From: an uncultured Methylococcaceae bacterium
GTDB lineage: Bacteria; Pseudomonadota; Gammaproteobacteria; Methylococcales; Methylomonadaceae
Reading direction: 5' to 3'
Length of the DNA stretch: 53,862 bases
NCBI GenBank assembly: GCA_903944165.1
Contig: CAJAQT010000049.1
Span: forward strand, 1-53,862
Of the stretch, positions 36,888 to 46,345 are shown piece by piece. Position numbers and translations under genes: made by a program. Position 1 is the stretch's first letter, and each line of letters begins with the position of its first letter. The notes beneath the pieces were generated by a model that saw nothing but the letters and a program-made list of their open reading frames with translations, was not told the DNA's origin and ran no database searches.

Positions 36888-37910
36888 ATGAGAACTAATA
36901 AACGCCGTCGACAAACCCAAGAAATTAAACAAATAAGATACATAAAACAAGATATTAGACGAACTCAAGCGTCAGGCGGAAGCCTTCTTAATAAATTGAA
37001 AGCCTATCGTGATCATCATGCTCATGCACTGTTTTCTAGCTTAGGGCGATTAGTCGCTTCGCCTTTCAATTCAATGATGACCATAGCTGTTCTCTCCATT
37101 GCTATTTCTCTCGCGAGTGGCTTTTACCTTGTTGTCGCAAATCTTCAACAACTCTCTGGAAATTTAAAAACCAGCGCACAAATCTCTTTGTTTTTAAAGA
37201 ATGAAATCACTGAAGCGCACGCCATTCAACTTGCGGAAACAATCAAACAAAACCCAGCCATTCAAGCAGTTAATTTAATTACTAAAGATCAAGCGTTGGC
37301 GGAATTTAAAACATTTAGCGGCTTTGGCTCAGCAATAACGGTACTAAAAAGCAACCCTCTCCCAAATGTACTGCAAGTTTTACCCAAACATACCTTTGAA
37401 GATCAGAAAGAGTTAGAAGCGCTTCTGCAAAACTTTCAACAATCAATCGAAGTAGATTCGGCCCAATTAGATATGCAATGGGTTGCACGTTTGCAATCAA
37501 TCATGTCAGTGTCTGAATGCTCCGCACAGTTATTAAACCTTATGCTTGGCCTCTCAGTATTATTTATTGCTGGCAATACCATTCGCCTTGAATTGCAAAG
37601 TCGTCATGAAGAAATCGTAATAGCTCAGTTGGTAGGTGCTACCTGTAATTTTATTCAACGACCATTTTTGTACACAGGATTTTGGATTGGCTTTATTTCA
37701 GGAATTGTTGCTTGGTTTACGGTAACACTCATGTTCTTAATTTTACGCACTTCCGTAGAAAACTTATCAAGCCTATATGGTGGTAATTTTCACTTACTTT
37801 TTTTTAGTTTTTTTGAAACCTTGGTATTAATTTTAATCTCTTCAAGCTTGGGTATTTTAGGCTCATGGAGCGTTTTAACCTATCAACTTCAACTTACACG
37901 ACCTAAATAA
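36888..37910 (+). CDS. ftsX: Cell division protein FtsX
   Basis: The product has 340 residues. A basic cytoplasmic N-terminus precedes the first TM helix (about 65-85). A periplasmic loop of about 120 residues ('AQISLFLKNEITEAHAIQLA') and three further TM helices follow. The layout is that of FtsX/MacB-type permeases. It partners FtsE; the N-terminal extension of about 60 mostly charged residues is on the long side. Confidence 0.95.
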   Translation: MRTNKRRRQTQEIKQIRYIKQDIRRTQASGGSLLNKLKAYRDHHAHALFSSLGRLVASPFNSMMTIAVLSIAISLASGFYLVVANLQQLSGNLKTSAQISLFLKNEITEAHAIQLAETIKQNPAIQAVNLITKDQALAEFKTFSGFGSAITVLKSNPLPNVLQVLPKHTFEDQKELEALLQNFQQSIEVDSAQLDMQWVARLQSIMSVSECSAQLLNLMLGLSVLFIAGNTIRLELQSRHEEIVIAQLVGATCNFIQRPFLYTGFWIGFISGIVAWFTVTLMFLILRTSVENLSSLYGGNFHLLFFSFFETLVLILISSSLGILGSWSVLTYQLQLTRPK

Positions 37911-37926
37911 TACCGTGCTGAAATTA

Positions 37927-37953
37927 TTAGCACTCTTAAATTCAGAGTGCTAA
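37927..37953. promoter_or_regulatory. CIRCE element (HrcA operator) upstream of rpoH
   Basis: TTAGCACTC - 9 bases - GAGTGCTAA is a perfect match to the CIRCE consensus, 34 bases before the rpoH start. CIRCE is the operator of the heat-shock repressor HrcA, normally found before groES/groEL or dnaK. Here it would place the heat-shock sigma factor itself under HrcA. hrcA is not in the window. Confidence 0.93.
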
Positions 37954-37987
37954 AATAAAGAAAAAATTAACCATGTAGGAACACATT

Positions 37988-38845
37988 ATGAATACTGCTC
38001 TCGTATTACCAGTTAATTTATCGATAGGTTCATTCGATGCATATTTAAATCTCGTAAGACAAATGCCAAAATTATCTTCCGAGCAAGAGCGCGAACTCAC
38101 GCTAAAATACCGAGATGAAGGTGACCTTGAGGCAGCGCGTCAGCTTGTTATGACAAATTTACGCTTTGTTGTCCATGTAGCGAGAGGCTACAGTGGCTAC
38201 GGTCTATCAATGCCTGATATTATCCAAGAAGGTAATGTGGGATTAATGAAAGCAGTCAAACGCTTTGATCCAGACATGGGGGTTCGTCTGGTATCGTTTG
38301 CAGTGCATTGGATAAAAGCTGAGATTCATGAATATGTTATTAAAAACTGGGGGATTGTTAAAATAGCCACCACCAAAGCACAGCGTAAATTATTTTTTAA
38401 TCTACGTAAGTCTAAAGAAGACATTGGCTGGCTTACTCATGATGAAGCGGTTGCTATCGCCAAGGATCTTAACGTTGACGTAAGCATTGTATATGAAATG
38501 GAAAAACGTTTAGGCAATCGTGATATGTCATTCGATCTTTCTGGCGATGAATCTGACGATGACAGCTATATTGCCCCCGTTAGCTATCTACAACAACACA
38601 GTGCTGATCCCGCTATTTTACTTGAAAATGCTGATTGGGATGGTCATGAACAAGACTTACTAACAGAAGCAATGGCAACATTAGATGAACGTAGCTTAGA
38701 CATTCTTAATAGCCGTTGGCTTTCAGAGAAAAAAGCCACGTTGCATGAATTAGCTGAACGTTACAACGTTTCTGCTGAACGCATTAGACAATTAGAACAA
38801 AATGCAATGAAGAAGCTGAAAAATGCAGTAACCCTTGCCGCATAA
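37988..38845 (+). CDS. rpoH: RNA polymerase heat-shock sigma factor RpoH (sigma-32)
   Basis: The product has 285 residues. Region 2 includes 'QEGNVGLMKAVKRFDP' and 'FAVHWIKAEIHEYVIKNW', and the RpoH box reads QRKLFFNLRK. Region 4.2 ends in an HTH with 'LAERYNVSAERIRQLEQNAM'. It follows ftsX, as in other gammaproteobacteria. A CIRCE operator lies 34 bases upstream and a 14-bp hairpin follows the stop. Confidence 0.97.
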   Translation: MNTALVLPVNLSIGSFDAYLNLVRQMPKLSSEQERELTLKYRDEGDLEAARQLVMTNLRFVVHVARGYSGYGLSMPDIIQEGNVGLMKAVKRFDPDMGVRLVSFAVHWIKAEIHEYVIKNWGIVKIATTKAQRKLFFNLRKSKEDIGWLTHDEAVAIAKDLNVDVSIVYEMEKRLGNRDMSFDLSGDESDDDSYIAPVSYLQQHSADPAILLENADWDGHEQDLLTEAMATLDERSLDILNSRWLSEKKATLHELAERYNVSAERIRQLEQNAMKKLKNAVTLAA

Positions 38846-38858
38846 TTTATAACGATAT

Positions 38859-38897
38859 AACAAGGCTTAACAATGACCTGTTAAGCCTTGTTTATAA
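38859..38897. terminator. Terminator between rpoH and the convergent TIGR02647 gene
   Basis: A 14-bp perfect stem (38859-38872 and 38879-38892) with a 6-base loop. The following T-tract is short on either side, so termination may be partial, but position between convergent genes supports the call. Confidence 0.7.
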
Positions 38898-38906
38898 AAA
38901 CGTTTG

Positions 38907-39146
38907 CTATGCAGGCTGAAGTAAATGTAACACAGCGTGCGCATGTTCAGCAGCTTCATGCCCCATAGTTGTTAAATAACCTCCATCTACTTGTGTTATT
39001 AAACCCTTTTCAAATAAACGTCGAGTTGCAGAAACTACATCAACATCAGCCACTGAAGCATGAACCTTAATTCCCTCTAACGTAGTATCAAGATTATAAC
39101 GAACTAAAACATTAAGCTCTTCTAGAATATCTTGAGTATAAAACAT
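38907..39146 (-). CDS. TIGR02647-family protein
   Basis: The start is placed at ATG 39146, which has GAGGA upstream on the minus strand, giving 79 residues. A longer frame to 39203 has no ribosome binding site. 'DILEELNVLVRYNLDTTLEG', 'ATRRLFEKGLITQVDGGYLT' and 'GHEAAEHAHAVLHLL' match the family. The middle helix-turn-wing pattern resembles a small winged-helix DNA-binding domain. The function is not established. Confidence 0.85.
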   Translation of the reverse strand: MFYTQDILEELNVLVRYNLDTTLEGIKVHASVADVDVVSATRRLFEKGLITQVDGGYLTTMGHEAAEHAHAVLHLLQPA

Positions 39147-39290
39147 GAATAAATCCTCGTAATAAATTAAACTAAGCTCATAGCATAAAACTATTTTCTT
39201 CAATGCGACAATTTATTCACTCAATAAAACTATTTTATAGAACAATGACAATGCTTTTCTTAACAAAACCATATTAATACCCCATACTAG

Positions 39291-39346
39291 CTGTCATTTA
39301 TTTTTAATAAAATTGTCATTAAACTGACATTTTTCAACACTATTCT
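39291..39346 (+). promoter_or_regulatory. Pho-box array and -10 element before olsB
   Basis: TTGTCATTAAACTGACAT (39313-39330) matches 15 of 18 positions of the PhoB box CTGTCATAAAACTGTCAT. A further perfect CTGTCAT lies at 39291, exactly two 11-base phases upstream. A -10-like TATTCT begins 10 bases after the box, the spacing of PhoB-activated promoters. Induction by phosphate limitation is the natural reading. Confidence 0.75.
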
Positions 39347-39379
39347 GTAAAACTGATTATTTTGAACGTATGGACCACT

Positions 39380-40171
39380 ATGAAAAAACTTACTGCCGAA
39401 CCTGAAATTAAATCAGCAAAACGACTAGAGTGTTTCATTGCAGATTCGGATGCAATGATTAAAGAAGCCCAAAGATTACGTTACCGCGTCTTCGGTAAAG
39501 AAATGGGGGCAAAATTAAAGTCTGAATCAGAAGGGCTGGATCATGATGAAGTGGATGACTATTGCGACCATCTAGTTGTGTTTGATAACAACCATAAAAA
39601 AATTGTTGGGTACACTCGATTATTAACGCAAGATCAAGCCGAGCGTTTAGGACGATTTTATTCGCAAGGCGAGTTTAACTTAGACCAAGTGCTATGTTTA
39701 GAAGGACGTTTCTTAGAAATTGGCAGAACCTGTGTAGACCCTGATTTTCGTGGTGGTGCTGTATTAACAACACTCTGGTCAGCTTTAGTTGACTATGCGC
39801 TTAAAGGCAAATTTAACTATCTACTTGGCTGCGCTAGTATTACACCTGGTCCAAGTGGCTTTGCAGTCGATGCCGTTTATAGAAATATCGATGCTAAAAA
39901 TATCGCACCAACATCCATTCAAGTCACCCCAAGCATTCCCGTACCCAACGCACTTCGCTGTGATCGTGATGAATCTGGAATCCCCCCGCTGCTTAAAGCT
40001 TATTTACGTTTTGGCGCATTAATTTGCGGCGAACCGTGCTGGGATGAAGACTTTAACTGTATGGATTTATTTGTTTTACTACCTCTTGATCAATTACAAG
40101 AACGTTACAGCAAACATTATATGAGAGATTATCAAGCAGGACATGAAATTGAAAATGCGGCTGCTTTATAA
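39380..40171 (+). CDS. olsB: OlsB-type L-ornithine N-acyltransferase
   Basis: From ATG 39380 the product has 263 residues; an in-frame TTG lies upstream. The GNAT-like Acetyltransf_5 fold shows 'RLRYRVFGKEMGA', 'DEVDDYCDHLVVFD' and 'FLEIGRTCVDPDFRGGAVL', typical of OlsB, which transfers a 3-hydroxyacyl chain from ACP to ornithine to form lyso-ornithine lipid. It overlaps the acyltransferase gene downstream, which would add the second chain. The upstream Pho boxes agree with ornithine lipids replacing phospholipids under phosphate shortage. Confidence 0.88.
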   Translation: MKKLTAEPEIKSAKRLECFIADSDAMIKEAQRLRYRVFGKEMGAKLKSESEGLDHDEVDDYCDHLVVFDNNHKKIVGYTRLLTQDQAERLGRFYSQGEFNLDQVLCLEGRFLEIGRTCVDPDFRGGAVLTTLWSALVDYALKGKFNYLLGCASITPGPSGFAVDAVYRNIDAKNIAPTSIQVTPSIPVPNALRCDRDESGIPPLLKAYLRFGALICGEPCWDEDFNCMDLFVLLPLDQLQERYSKHYMRDYQAGHEIENAAAL

Positions 40172-40892
40172 ACTATCACTCATTAAATTACTTTTTATCT
40201 ATGGATTATTTCTTACTGCTATTATCATCCCAACTGTTAGCATACTAAATAAATTTTACGACACGCGCACGCAATGTGATCGCTTAAAGCAACAATGGTT
40301 CGACTGGCTTGCTCGTATTATTAAGTTACAGATCACTATTGAAGGTGAAGTACCTACGACCTCTTGCTTTATCATAAGCAATCATATTTCTTGGTTAGAT
40401 ATTGTCATCATTGGCAAACTACTTCCAACCTACTTCGTGGCTAAAAGTGACATTGTTCACTGGCCGGTCGTTGGCTTTATTGCGAAACATGCAGGTACTA
40501 TTTTTATTCGTCGTGGTGAAAAAAAGCACATCATGGAAACCTCAGATAAAATGGCATGGTTACTTCAAAACAATTGTACTATCGCAGCCTTTCCTGAAGG
40601 CACGACAACAATCGGCAATAACGTACTAAATTTCCATGCTTCGTTATTTCAACCAGCTTTAGCAAGCAATGCGATTATTCAACCTGTAGCTCTTCAATAT
40701 GAAGGCGCTGCAAAAGATAGTGCACCATTTATAAATGATGATATTTTTCTACCGCATTTAATTAATATGCTTCGCTTAGAAAAAATTGAAGCACGGATTA
40801 CTTTTTTACCTCCCTTAGCATCAACAGATCAATCTCGACACTCAATAAGTAAAACATCAAGACAAGCAATTCTTGATCAAATCACCTACTAA
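40143..40892 (+). CDS. olsA: 1-acyl-sn-glycerol-3-phosphate-type acyltransferase (OlsA/PlsC)
   Basis: The product has 249 residues, with ATG 40155 as an alternative start. One N-terminal TM helix (about 12-32) precedes the acyltransferase motifs NHISWLD (H-x4-D) and FPEGTTT. It overlaps olsB by 29 bases, so the pair is cotranscribed and probably makes ornithine lipid. A general lysophosphatidate acyltransferase role cannot be excluded from sequence. Confidence 0.85.
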   Translation: MKLKMRLLYKLSLIKLLFIYGLFLTAIIIPTVSILNKFYDTRTQCDRLKQQWFDWLARIIKLQITIEGEVPTTSCFIISNHISWLDIVIIGKLLPTYFVAKSDIVHWPVVGFIAKHAGTIFIRRGEKKHIMETSDKMAWLLQNNCTIAAFPEGTTTIGNNVLNFHASLFQPALASNAIIQPVALQYEGAAKDSAPFINDDIFLPHLINMLRLEKIEARITFLPPLASTDQSRHSISKTSRQAILDQITY

Positions 40893-40928
40893 CTAACCCT
40901 ACCACTTTAATAAACAAGCTAACTGACA

Positions 40929-42152
40929 ATGCGCATACTGTTTGTCCACCAGAATTTTCCTGGTCAATTTAAACATCTTGCGCCTGCATTAGCTGCACAA
41001 CCTGCTAATGAAGTTGTCGCCTTGTCCATACGAGCTACGCCCCATCAACAAGGTATTCGCATCCTTAACTATCAACCTGCGCGCGGCACCACGCCTAATA
41101 TTCATCCATGGGTAGCTGATTTTGAAACTCAAACCATACGCGGTGACGCAGCTTTTAAAGCCGCACTAAAACTTAAAGAAGACGGTTTTACACCAGACAT
41201 TATCATTGCTCACCCAGGTTGGGGAGAAAGTCTGTTTCTAAAAGATGTCTGGCCCACCGCCAAATTAGGTATGTATTGCGAATTTTTTTATCATTCGCAC
41301 GGTCATGATGTTGGCTTTGATCCTGAATTTCCCACGCCAAATATTGATAATGTGTGCCGCTTACGCTTGAAAAATGTTAATAATTTAGTGCATTTTCAAA
41401 TTGCCGATGCAGGAATTTCACCAACACACTGGCAAGCCAGCACGTTTCCAGATCCCTTTCGGCAAAAAATATCAGTTATTCATGATGGTATTGATACCCA
41501 ACTTATCCAGCCTAATAAAAATGCGACATTAACGCTTAATAATCACTTAGTGTTAAGCCAAAAAGATGAAATTATTACCTTTGTTAATCGCAATTTAGAG
41601 CCGTATCGTGGTTACCATACCTTCATGCGGGCATTACCCACCATCCTGGCACAGCGCCCTAATGCTAGAGTAATCATTGTTGGTGGCGATGATGTCAGTT
41701 ATGGTCAACGCCCCGCCAATGGACAAACGTGGCGCTCACTATTTTTTGATGAAGTAAAAAATACACTTGATTGTAGCCGCGTGCATTTTGTTGGCCGAAT
41801 ACCTTATCCATATTTTGTTAGCTTACTGCAACTATCCTCACTGCATATTTACCTGACCTACCCCTTTGTTTTATCATGGAGCTTATTAGAAGCAATGAGT
41901 GCCGGTTGCTGCATTCTTGCCAGCGATACCCAACCATTACATGAAGCAATCATGCACAATGAAACAGGTCGACTCATTAATTTTTTTGATGTTAATGCCT
42001 TAGCCAACGAAGTGAATACCTTACTCGATGATCCCACTGAGCGCGCGCGATTAGGCCGCCAAGCACGTGAATTTGCGATAAATAACTATGACTTAACAAC
42101 ACGCTGTTTACCCAAACAAATTGCCTGGGCCACCCAATTAAACAACAGTTAA
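40929..42152 (+). CDS. Glycosyltransferase family 4
   Basis: The product has 407 residues with a GT-B fold. The N-terminal 'RILFVHQNFPGQFKHLAPAL' is characteristic of the Glyco_trans_4_3 N-domain. The C-domain has 'VIHDGIDT', 'VNRNLEPYRGYHTFMRALP' and the E-x7-E type 'SWSLLEAMSAGC'. It probably adds sugars to a cell-surface polymer; donor and acceptor are not readable. It starts 36 bases after olsA and may be in the same unit. Confidence 0.9.
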   Translation: MRILFVHQNFPGQFKHLAPALAAQPANEVVALSIRATPHQQGIRILNYQPARGTTPNIHPWVADFETQTIRGDAAFKAALKLKEDGFTPDIIIAHPGWGESLFLKDVWPTAKLGMYCEFFYHSHGHDVGFDPEFPTPNIDNVCRLRLKNVNNLVHFQIADAGISPTHWQASTFPDPFRQKISVIHDGIDTQLIQPNKNATLTLNNHLVLSQKDEIITFVNRNLEPYRGYHTFMRALPTILAQRPNARVIIVGGDDVSYGQRPANGQTWRSLFFDEVKNTLDCSRVHFVGRIPYPYFVSLLQLSSLHIYLTYPFVLSWSLLEAMSAGCCILASDTQPLHEAIMHNETGRLINFFDVNALANEVNTLLDDPTERARLGRQAREFAINNYDLTTRCLPKQIAWATQLNNS

Positions 42153-42210
42153 ACTCATCACCCTTTGCTTATAACCTACACCTACGTTTACGGTTATCCT
42201 CCTTATCATT

Positions 42211-44097
42211 ATGATTAACTTTAAAAATATCACCTTACGTCGAGGTACCCGCATTCTCTTTAGCGATACCACGTTCACCTTACATAAAGGTCAAAAGATT
42301 GGGTTCACTGGCGCTAATGGTGCAGGAAAATCCAGCTTATTCGCACTGGTAAAAAATGAATTACACGTAGATGAAGGTGAATTATTCATCCCACCACACC
42401 TGCATATTGCTCATGTTGCTCAAGAAACACCAGCGGTTACCTGCTCTGCTTTAGATTATGTTGTCGATGGCGACACTGAATTACGCACCTTACAACGCGA
42501 TACGTTAATCGCAGAACATGCCAACGACGGTATGAAAATCGCTGCATACCACGCCCAATTAGAAGAAATTGATGGCTATACCGCTAATGCACGCGCTTCA
42601 CGCTTAATGAATGGCTTAGGCTTTCAAGTAGATCAAGAACAGCTTCCCGTCAATTCCTTTTCAGGTGGTTGGCGCATGCGCTTAAATTTAGCACAAGCAT
42701 TAATGTGTCGATCTGATCTTTTATTACTGGATGAACCCACCAACCATTTAGATTTAGATGCTGTTATCTGGCTTCAAGATTGGCTAACAAAATATCCAGG
42801 CACACTGATGTTGATTTCACATGATCGTGATTTTCTTGACACCATTACCGACCACATCGTGCATATCGAACATAACAAAGCAGAAATTTATACGGGCAAT
42901 TATTCTGCTTTTGAACGTATGCGCGCAGAAAAACTTGCTCAACAACAGGTTGCTTTTCAAAAACAACAACGTGAAATTGCCCATATTCAAAGTTTTGTAA
43001 CGCGTTTCAAAGCCCAAGCAACCAAAGCACGTCAAGCGCAAAGCCGAATTAAAGCCTTAGAACGGATGGAAATTATTGCCATGGCGCACGTTGATTCCCC
43101 TTTCGATTTCAGCTTTAAAAAGCCTGATAAAATACCAAATCCTCTGCTTAAACTAGACAAAGCATGCATTGGCTACGGTACTAAAATAATCATTAAAAAT
43201 ATCAGTTTGACCATCACTCCAGGTGACCGCATTGGCTTACTTGGCTCTAATGGTGCAGGAAAGTCTAGCTTAATTAAAGTACTTGCAGGCGAAATGCAGC
43301 CGTTATCAGGCGAACGTTTGGAAGCTGATGCCTTAAAAATTGGCTACTTTGCCCAGCATCAACTTGAACAATTACGCACTGAAGAAAGCCCCTTGTGGCA
43401 TCTTCAACAATTGGATAAAAAAGCCACCGAAAAAGACTTACGTAACTTTTTAGGTGGCTTTAACTTTCAGGGCGATAAAGTATTAGAGGCCATTAAACCT
43501 TTTTCTGGAGGAGAAAAAGCACGTTTAGTGCTCGCGCTTTTGGTCTATCAAAACCCTAATATGCTATTGCTTGATGAGCCCACAAACCACTTAGATTTAG
43601 ACATGCGTCATGCCTTAAATATCGCTTTACAAGCATATGAAGGTGCGCTAGTTGTGGTCTCTCATGATCGACATTTGTTACGCACAGTAACCGATAAATT
43701 TTATTTGGTCGCCCACGGTAAAGTAGACGCCTATGACGGCGACCTTGACGATTACCGACAATGGTTGAACGATCAACGAAAAGACCTCGACAAACCAAGC
43801 TCTACCTCTACTGAAACGACATCAGTCTCGCGCAAAGACCAACGTAAACAGGATGCAGAACGCAGACAACGCCTAAAACCAATTTATGATGCCTTAAAAA
43901 AAGCCGAACACGATGTTGAAAAGTATCATCAAGAACAACGCCAACTTGAAGCCGCCTTAGCCGACCCAAGCCTATATGACGACGCTAATAAAGCACAGTT
44001 AAAACAACTTTTGGCTCGTAAGTGTGTTGTTGATAACGCCTTAGAAAGTGCTGAAGAAGCCTGGTTAACCGCAGAAGAATTAATCGCCGCCGATTAA
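42211..44097 (+). CDS. ABC-F ATPase, YheS type
   Basis: The product has 628 residues: two ABC domains (Walker A GANGAGKSS and GSNGAGKSS, signatures FSGGWRMR and FSGGEKAR, Walker B LLLLDEPTNHLDLD twice) joined by the P-site linker helix pair, with a C-terminal coiled-coil extension (about 535-628). There is no membrane domain. ABC-F proteins bind the ribosomal E site and adjust translation; the length and C-terminal coil fit YheS or Uup. It is convergent with priA. Confidence 0.93.
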   Translation: MINFKNITLRRGTRILFSDTTFTLHKGQKIGFTGANGAGKSSLFALVKNELHVDEGELFIPPHLHIAHVAQETPAVTCSALDYVVDGDTELRTLQRDTLIAEHANDGMKIAAYHAQLEEIDGYTANARASRLMNGLGFQVDQEQLPVNSFSGGWRMRLNLAQALMCRSDLLLLDEPTNHLDLDAVIWLQDWLTKYPGTLMLISHDRDFLDTITDHIVHIEHNKAEIYTGNYSAFERMRAEKLAQQQVAFQKQQREIAHIQSFVTRFKAQATKARQAQSRIKALERMEIIAMAHVDSPFDFSFKKPDKIPNPLLKLDKACIGYGTKIIIKNISLTITPGDRIGLLGSNGAGKSSLIKVLAGEMQPLSGERLEADALKIGYFAQHQLEQLRTEESPLWHLQQLDKKATEKDLRNFLGGFNFQGDKVLEAIKPFSGGEKARLVLALLVYQNPNMLLLDEPTNHLDLDMRHALNIALQAYEGALVVVSHDRHLLRTVTDKFYLVAHGKVDAYDGDLDDYRQWLNDQRKDLDKPSSTSTETTSVSRKDQRKQDAERRQRLKPIYDALKKAEHDVEKYHQEQRQLEAALADPSLYDDANKAQLKQLLARKCVVDNALESAEEAWLTAEELIAAD

Positions 44098-44120
44098 TAC
44101 AAATCAGTTAATACAAATCA
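44094..44120. repeat. Tandem 13-base duplication between ABC-F and priA
   Basis: TTAATACAAATCA occurs at 44094-44106 and again at 44108-44120. The second copy contains the priA stop codon, and the first overlaps the ABC-F stop. It looks like a small local duplication of the priA 3' end. Confidence 0.7.
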
Positions 44121-46345
44121 ATAGGGTCAACATCCAACGACCAACGTACTTTTTTACTTAATTTTAATTGCTCAATTTTGGGCACCAGTGCCGTTAACAT
44201 GCGCTGCAATGCTTGACGTGAACTGCTTTGGACTAACAATTGATATCGATACACACCTGCACGCCTGATCATGGGTGCAGCAACAGGCCCTAATAAGGCA
44301 ACCTCTTGCTGAGTTAAATCTTTTGCCAAATTGACCACCTCAGTTAAAAAATCTTTAGCTAATTTATTTACTTCAGCCTGTGCACGAAATAAAGCCTGAA
44401 AACTAAACGGAGGTAACTGAGCTAACTGTCGTTGCGCTAATGCACTGGCAGTAAAACTAGGATACCCCTCCTGAATCAAGCGCATTAATAACGGATGATC
44501 TGGGTGTCTAGTTTGCAAAATCACCTTACCTGGCTTGTCTTCACGGCCCGCACGACCGGCAACTTGGACAATCAATTGTGCTAATTTTTCCTCAGCATGA
44601 AAATCCACACTAAACAAACCGCTATCAACATCCAACAAAGCGACCAACGTTACATTAGAAAAGTGATGACCTTTTGCCAGCATTTGCGTACCCAAAATAA
44701 TATCCACTTCACCTTGATTTATTTGCTCTAAAACATTTTCTAAATGTCCCTTTTTGGCAATTGCATCACGATCGACTCTCACCACACGCTTAGTGGGAAA
44801 TAAAGCTTGTAAACTGATTTCCACACGCTCAGTACCTAAGCCTAACGGTATTAACCCCCCCGGTACATGACACGCCGGACACTGTGTTGGTAAGCTACTT
44901 TCTTGCGCACAATGATGGCAACGCAAGACACCATCATGACGATGAATAACCAAATTTGCGTCACACGCAAAACATCTTGCTACCCACCCACAACCATGAC
45001 AAATTAACGTAGGTGCAAAACCTCGACGATTTAAAAACACTAAAACTTGCTGTTTTTTTGCTAAAGTCTGCGCCATTTCAGCGAGCAATGGCTCTGATAA
45101 TCCTTCAGTCAATTGTTTATTACGAATATCCAACACCTGAAAAATAGGTGGGATAGCATGTCCAGCACGTCTGGATAAATGCAAGCGCTGATAACGTTGT
45201 AAATTAACATTATGGATGCTTTCTAATGACGGCGTTGCTGACCCTAACAAAATTGGAATGTGCAATAATTTAGCACGCACCACCGCCACATCTCGGGCTG
45301 AGAAACGAAAGCCGTCTTGTTGTTTAAACGAGGCATCATGCTCCTCATCGATAATGATAATCCCTGGCGATGTTAACGGCGTGAATAAGGCGGAACGTGT
45401 ACCTAATAAAAACTGACAGCTTCCTTGCTGCATTTTTAACCACGCATGATAACGTTGTTTATCTGTTAATTTTGAATGTGATATCACAATTTCAACGGAA
45501 AATCGCTGACGAAAGCGTGCTTCTAATTGAGGGGTTAAGGTAATTTCAGGCACCAATACCAGCACCTGTAAACCACGTGTCAATACGGCATCGATGATTT
45601 GCATATAGACTTCAGTTTTACCGCTTCCCGTCACGCCTTCCAATAAAAACACATTGAACGTTCCTATTTGCTCAGTCACCGCAGTGATTGCTTCTTGCTG
45701 CTCAGCATTGCATTGTAAATGAGCTTGCTTACTGACCGACATAGGCAAACTTTGTGCTGAACTTATCGTCACTTCGGCAATAAAACCTTTATTAAGTAAC
45801 TGTGTTAACGGAGCACGCCAATGTTTATGCCAACGCTTTAACTCGTCAGTAGAAATAGATTGCTTGCAGTGTAGACATTGCTGGATAAGTTCACGCTGTA
45901 GAGGTGCGCGTTGCAACTGTTCACTGGAGATAGCCTTACCTGCCAAAGTAAGTGAGTAATACACCACAGCTTGTGCAGGTAACTTAGCATTAAGCTTAAC
46001 GTCACGCCGCAATAACGCTGGGAAAGCCACCGCAATTACGCTACCTAAAGGATAATGGTAATAGTGACTTGCCCACGTTAACAACTGTAAATCAAGCTTT
46101 GTTAACAATGGCTGCTGATCTAACACCTCAAGTACGCGTTTGAGTTTATGCATGGGGAAATCACTTGCAGACACTAGCTCTATCAATACCCCGACTTTTT
46201 TTAGTCGCCCAAACGGTACAACCACCCTAGTTCCTGGCAGCAGCAACTGACCGTCAAGCGGCGCCAAGTAATCAAATAGGGAATACAACGGTAAATCTAA
46301 CGCAACTTTACAAATACTGTCCGTCATATTGTGCAACTTAGCCAT
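44108..46345 (-). CDS. priA: Primosomal replication protein N' (PriA helicase)
   Basis: The product has 745 residues. The N-terminal DNA-binding domain is followed by a superfamily 2 helicase with Walker A GVTGSGKTE and DEEH box (IIIDEEHD). The zinc-binding insert carries eight cysteines in CxxC pairs (CHGCGW, CFAC, CHHC, CPAC). The C-terminal 'QVAGRAGRED' is helicase motif VI. It restarts stalled replication forks. A second ATG at codon 7 is also possible. A DnaA-box palindrome lies about 60 bases upstream. Confidence 0.96.
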   Translation of the reverse strand: MAKLHNMTDSICKVALDLPLYSLFDYLAPLDGQLLLPGTRVVVPFGRLKKVGVLIELVSASDFPMHKLKRVLEVLDQQPLLTKLDLQLLTWASHYYHYPLGSVIAVAFPALLRRDVKLNAKLPAQAVVYYSLTLAGKAISSEQLQRAPLQRELIQQCLHCKQSISTDELKRWHKHWRAPLTQLLNKGFIAEVTISSAQSLPMSVSKQAHLQCNAEQQEAITAVTEQIGTFNVFLLEGVTGSGKTEVYMQIIDAVLTRGLQVLVLVPEITLTPQLEARFRQRFSVEIVISHSKLTDKQRYHAWLKMQQGSCQFLLGTRSALFTPLTSPGIIIIDEEHDASFKQQDGFRFSARDVAVVRAKLLHIPILLGSATPSLESIHNVNLQRYQRLHLSRRAGHAIPPIFQVLDIRNKQLTEGLSEPLLAEMAQTLAKKQQVLVFLNRRGFAPTLICHGCGWVARCFACDANLVIHRHDGVLRCHHCAQESSLPTQCPACHVPGGLIPLGLGTERVEISLQALFPTKRVVRVDRDAIAKKGHLENVLEQINQGEVDIILGTQMLAKGHHFSNVTLVALLDVDSGLFSVDFHAEEKLAQLIVQVAGRAGREDKPGKVILQTRHPDHPLLMRLIQEGYPSFTASALAQRQLAQLPPFSFQALFRAQAEVNKLAKDFLTEVVNLAKDLTQQEVALLGPVAAPMIRRAGVYRYQLLVQSSSRQALQRMLTALVPKIEQLKLSKKVRWSLDVDPIDLY

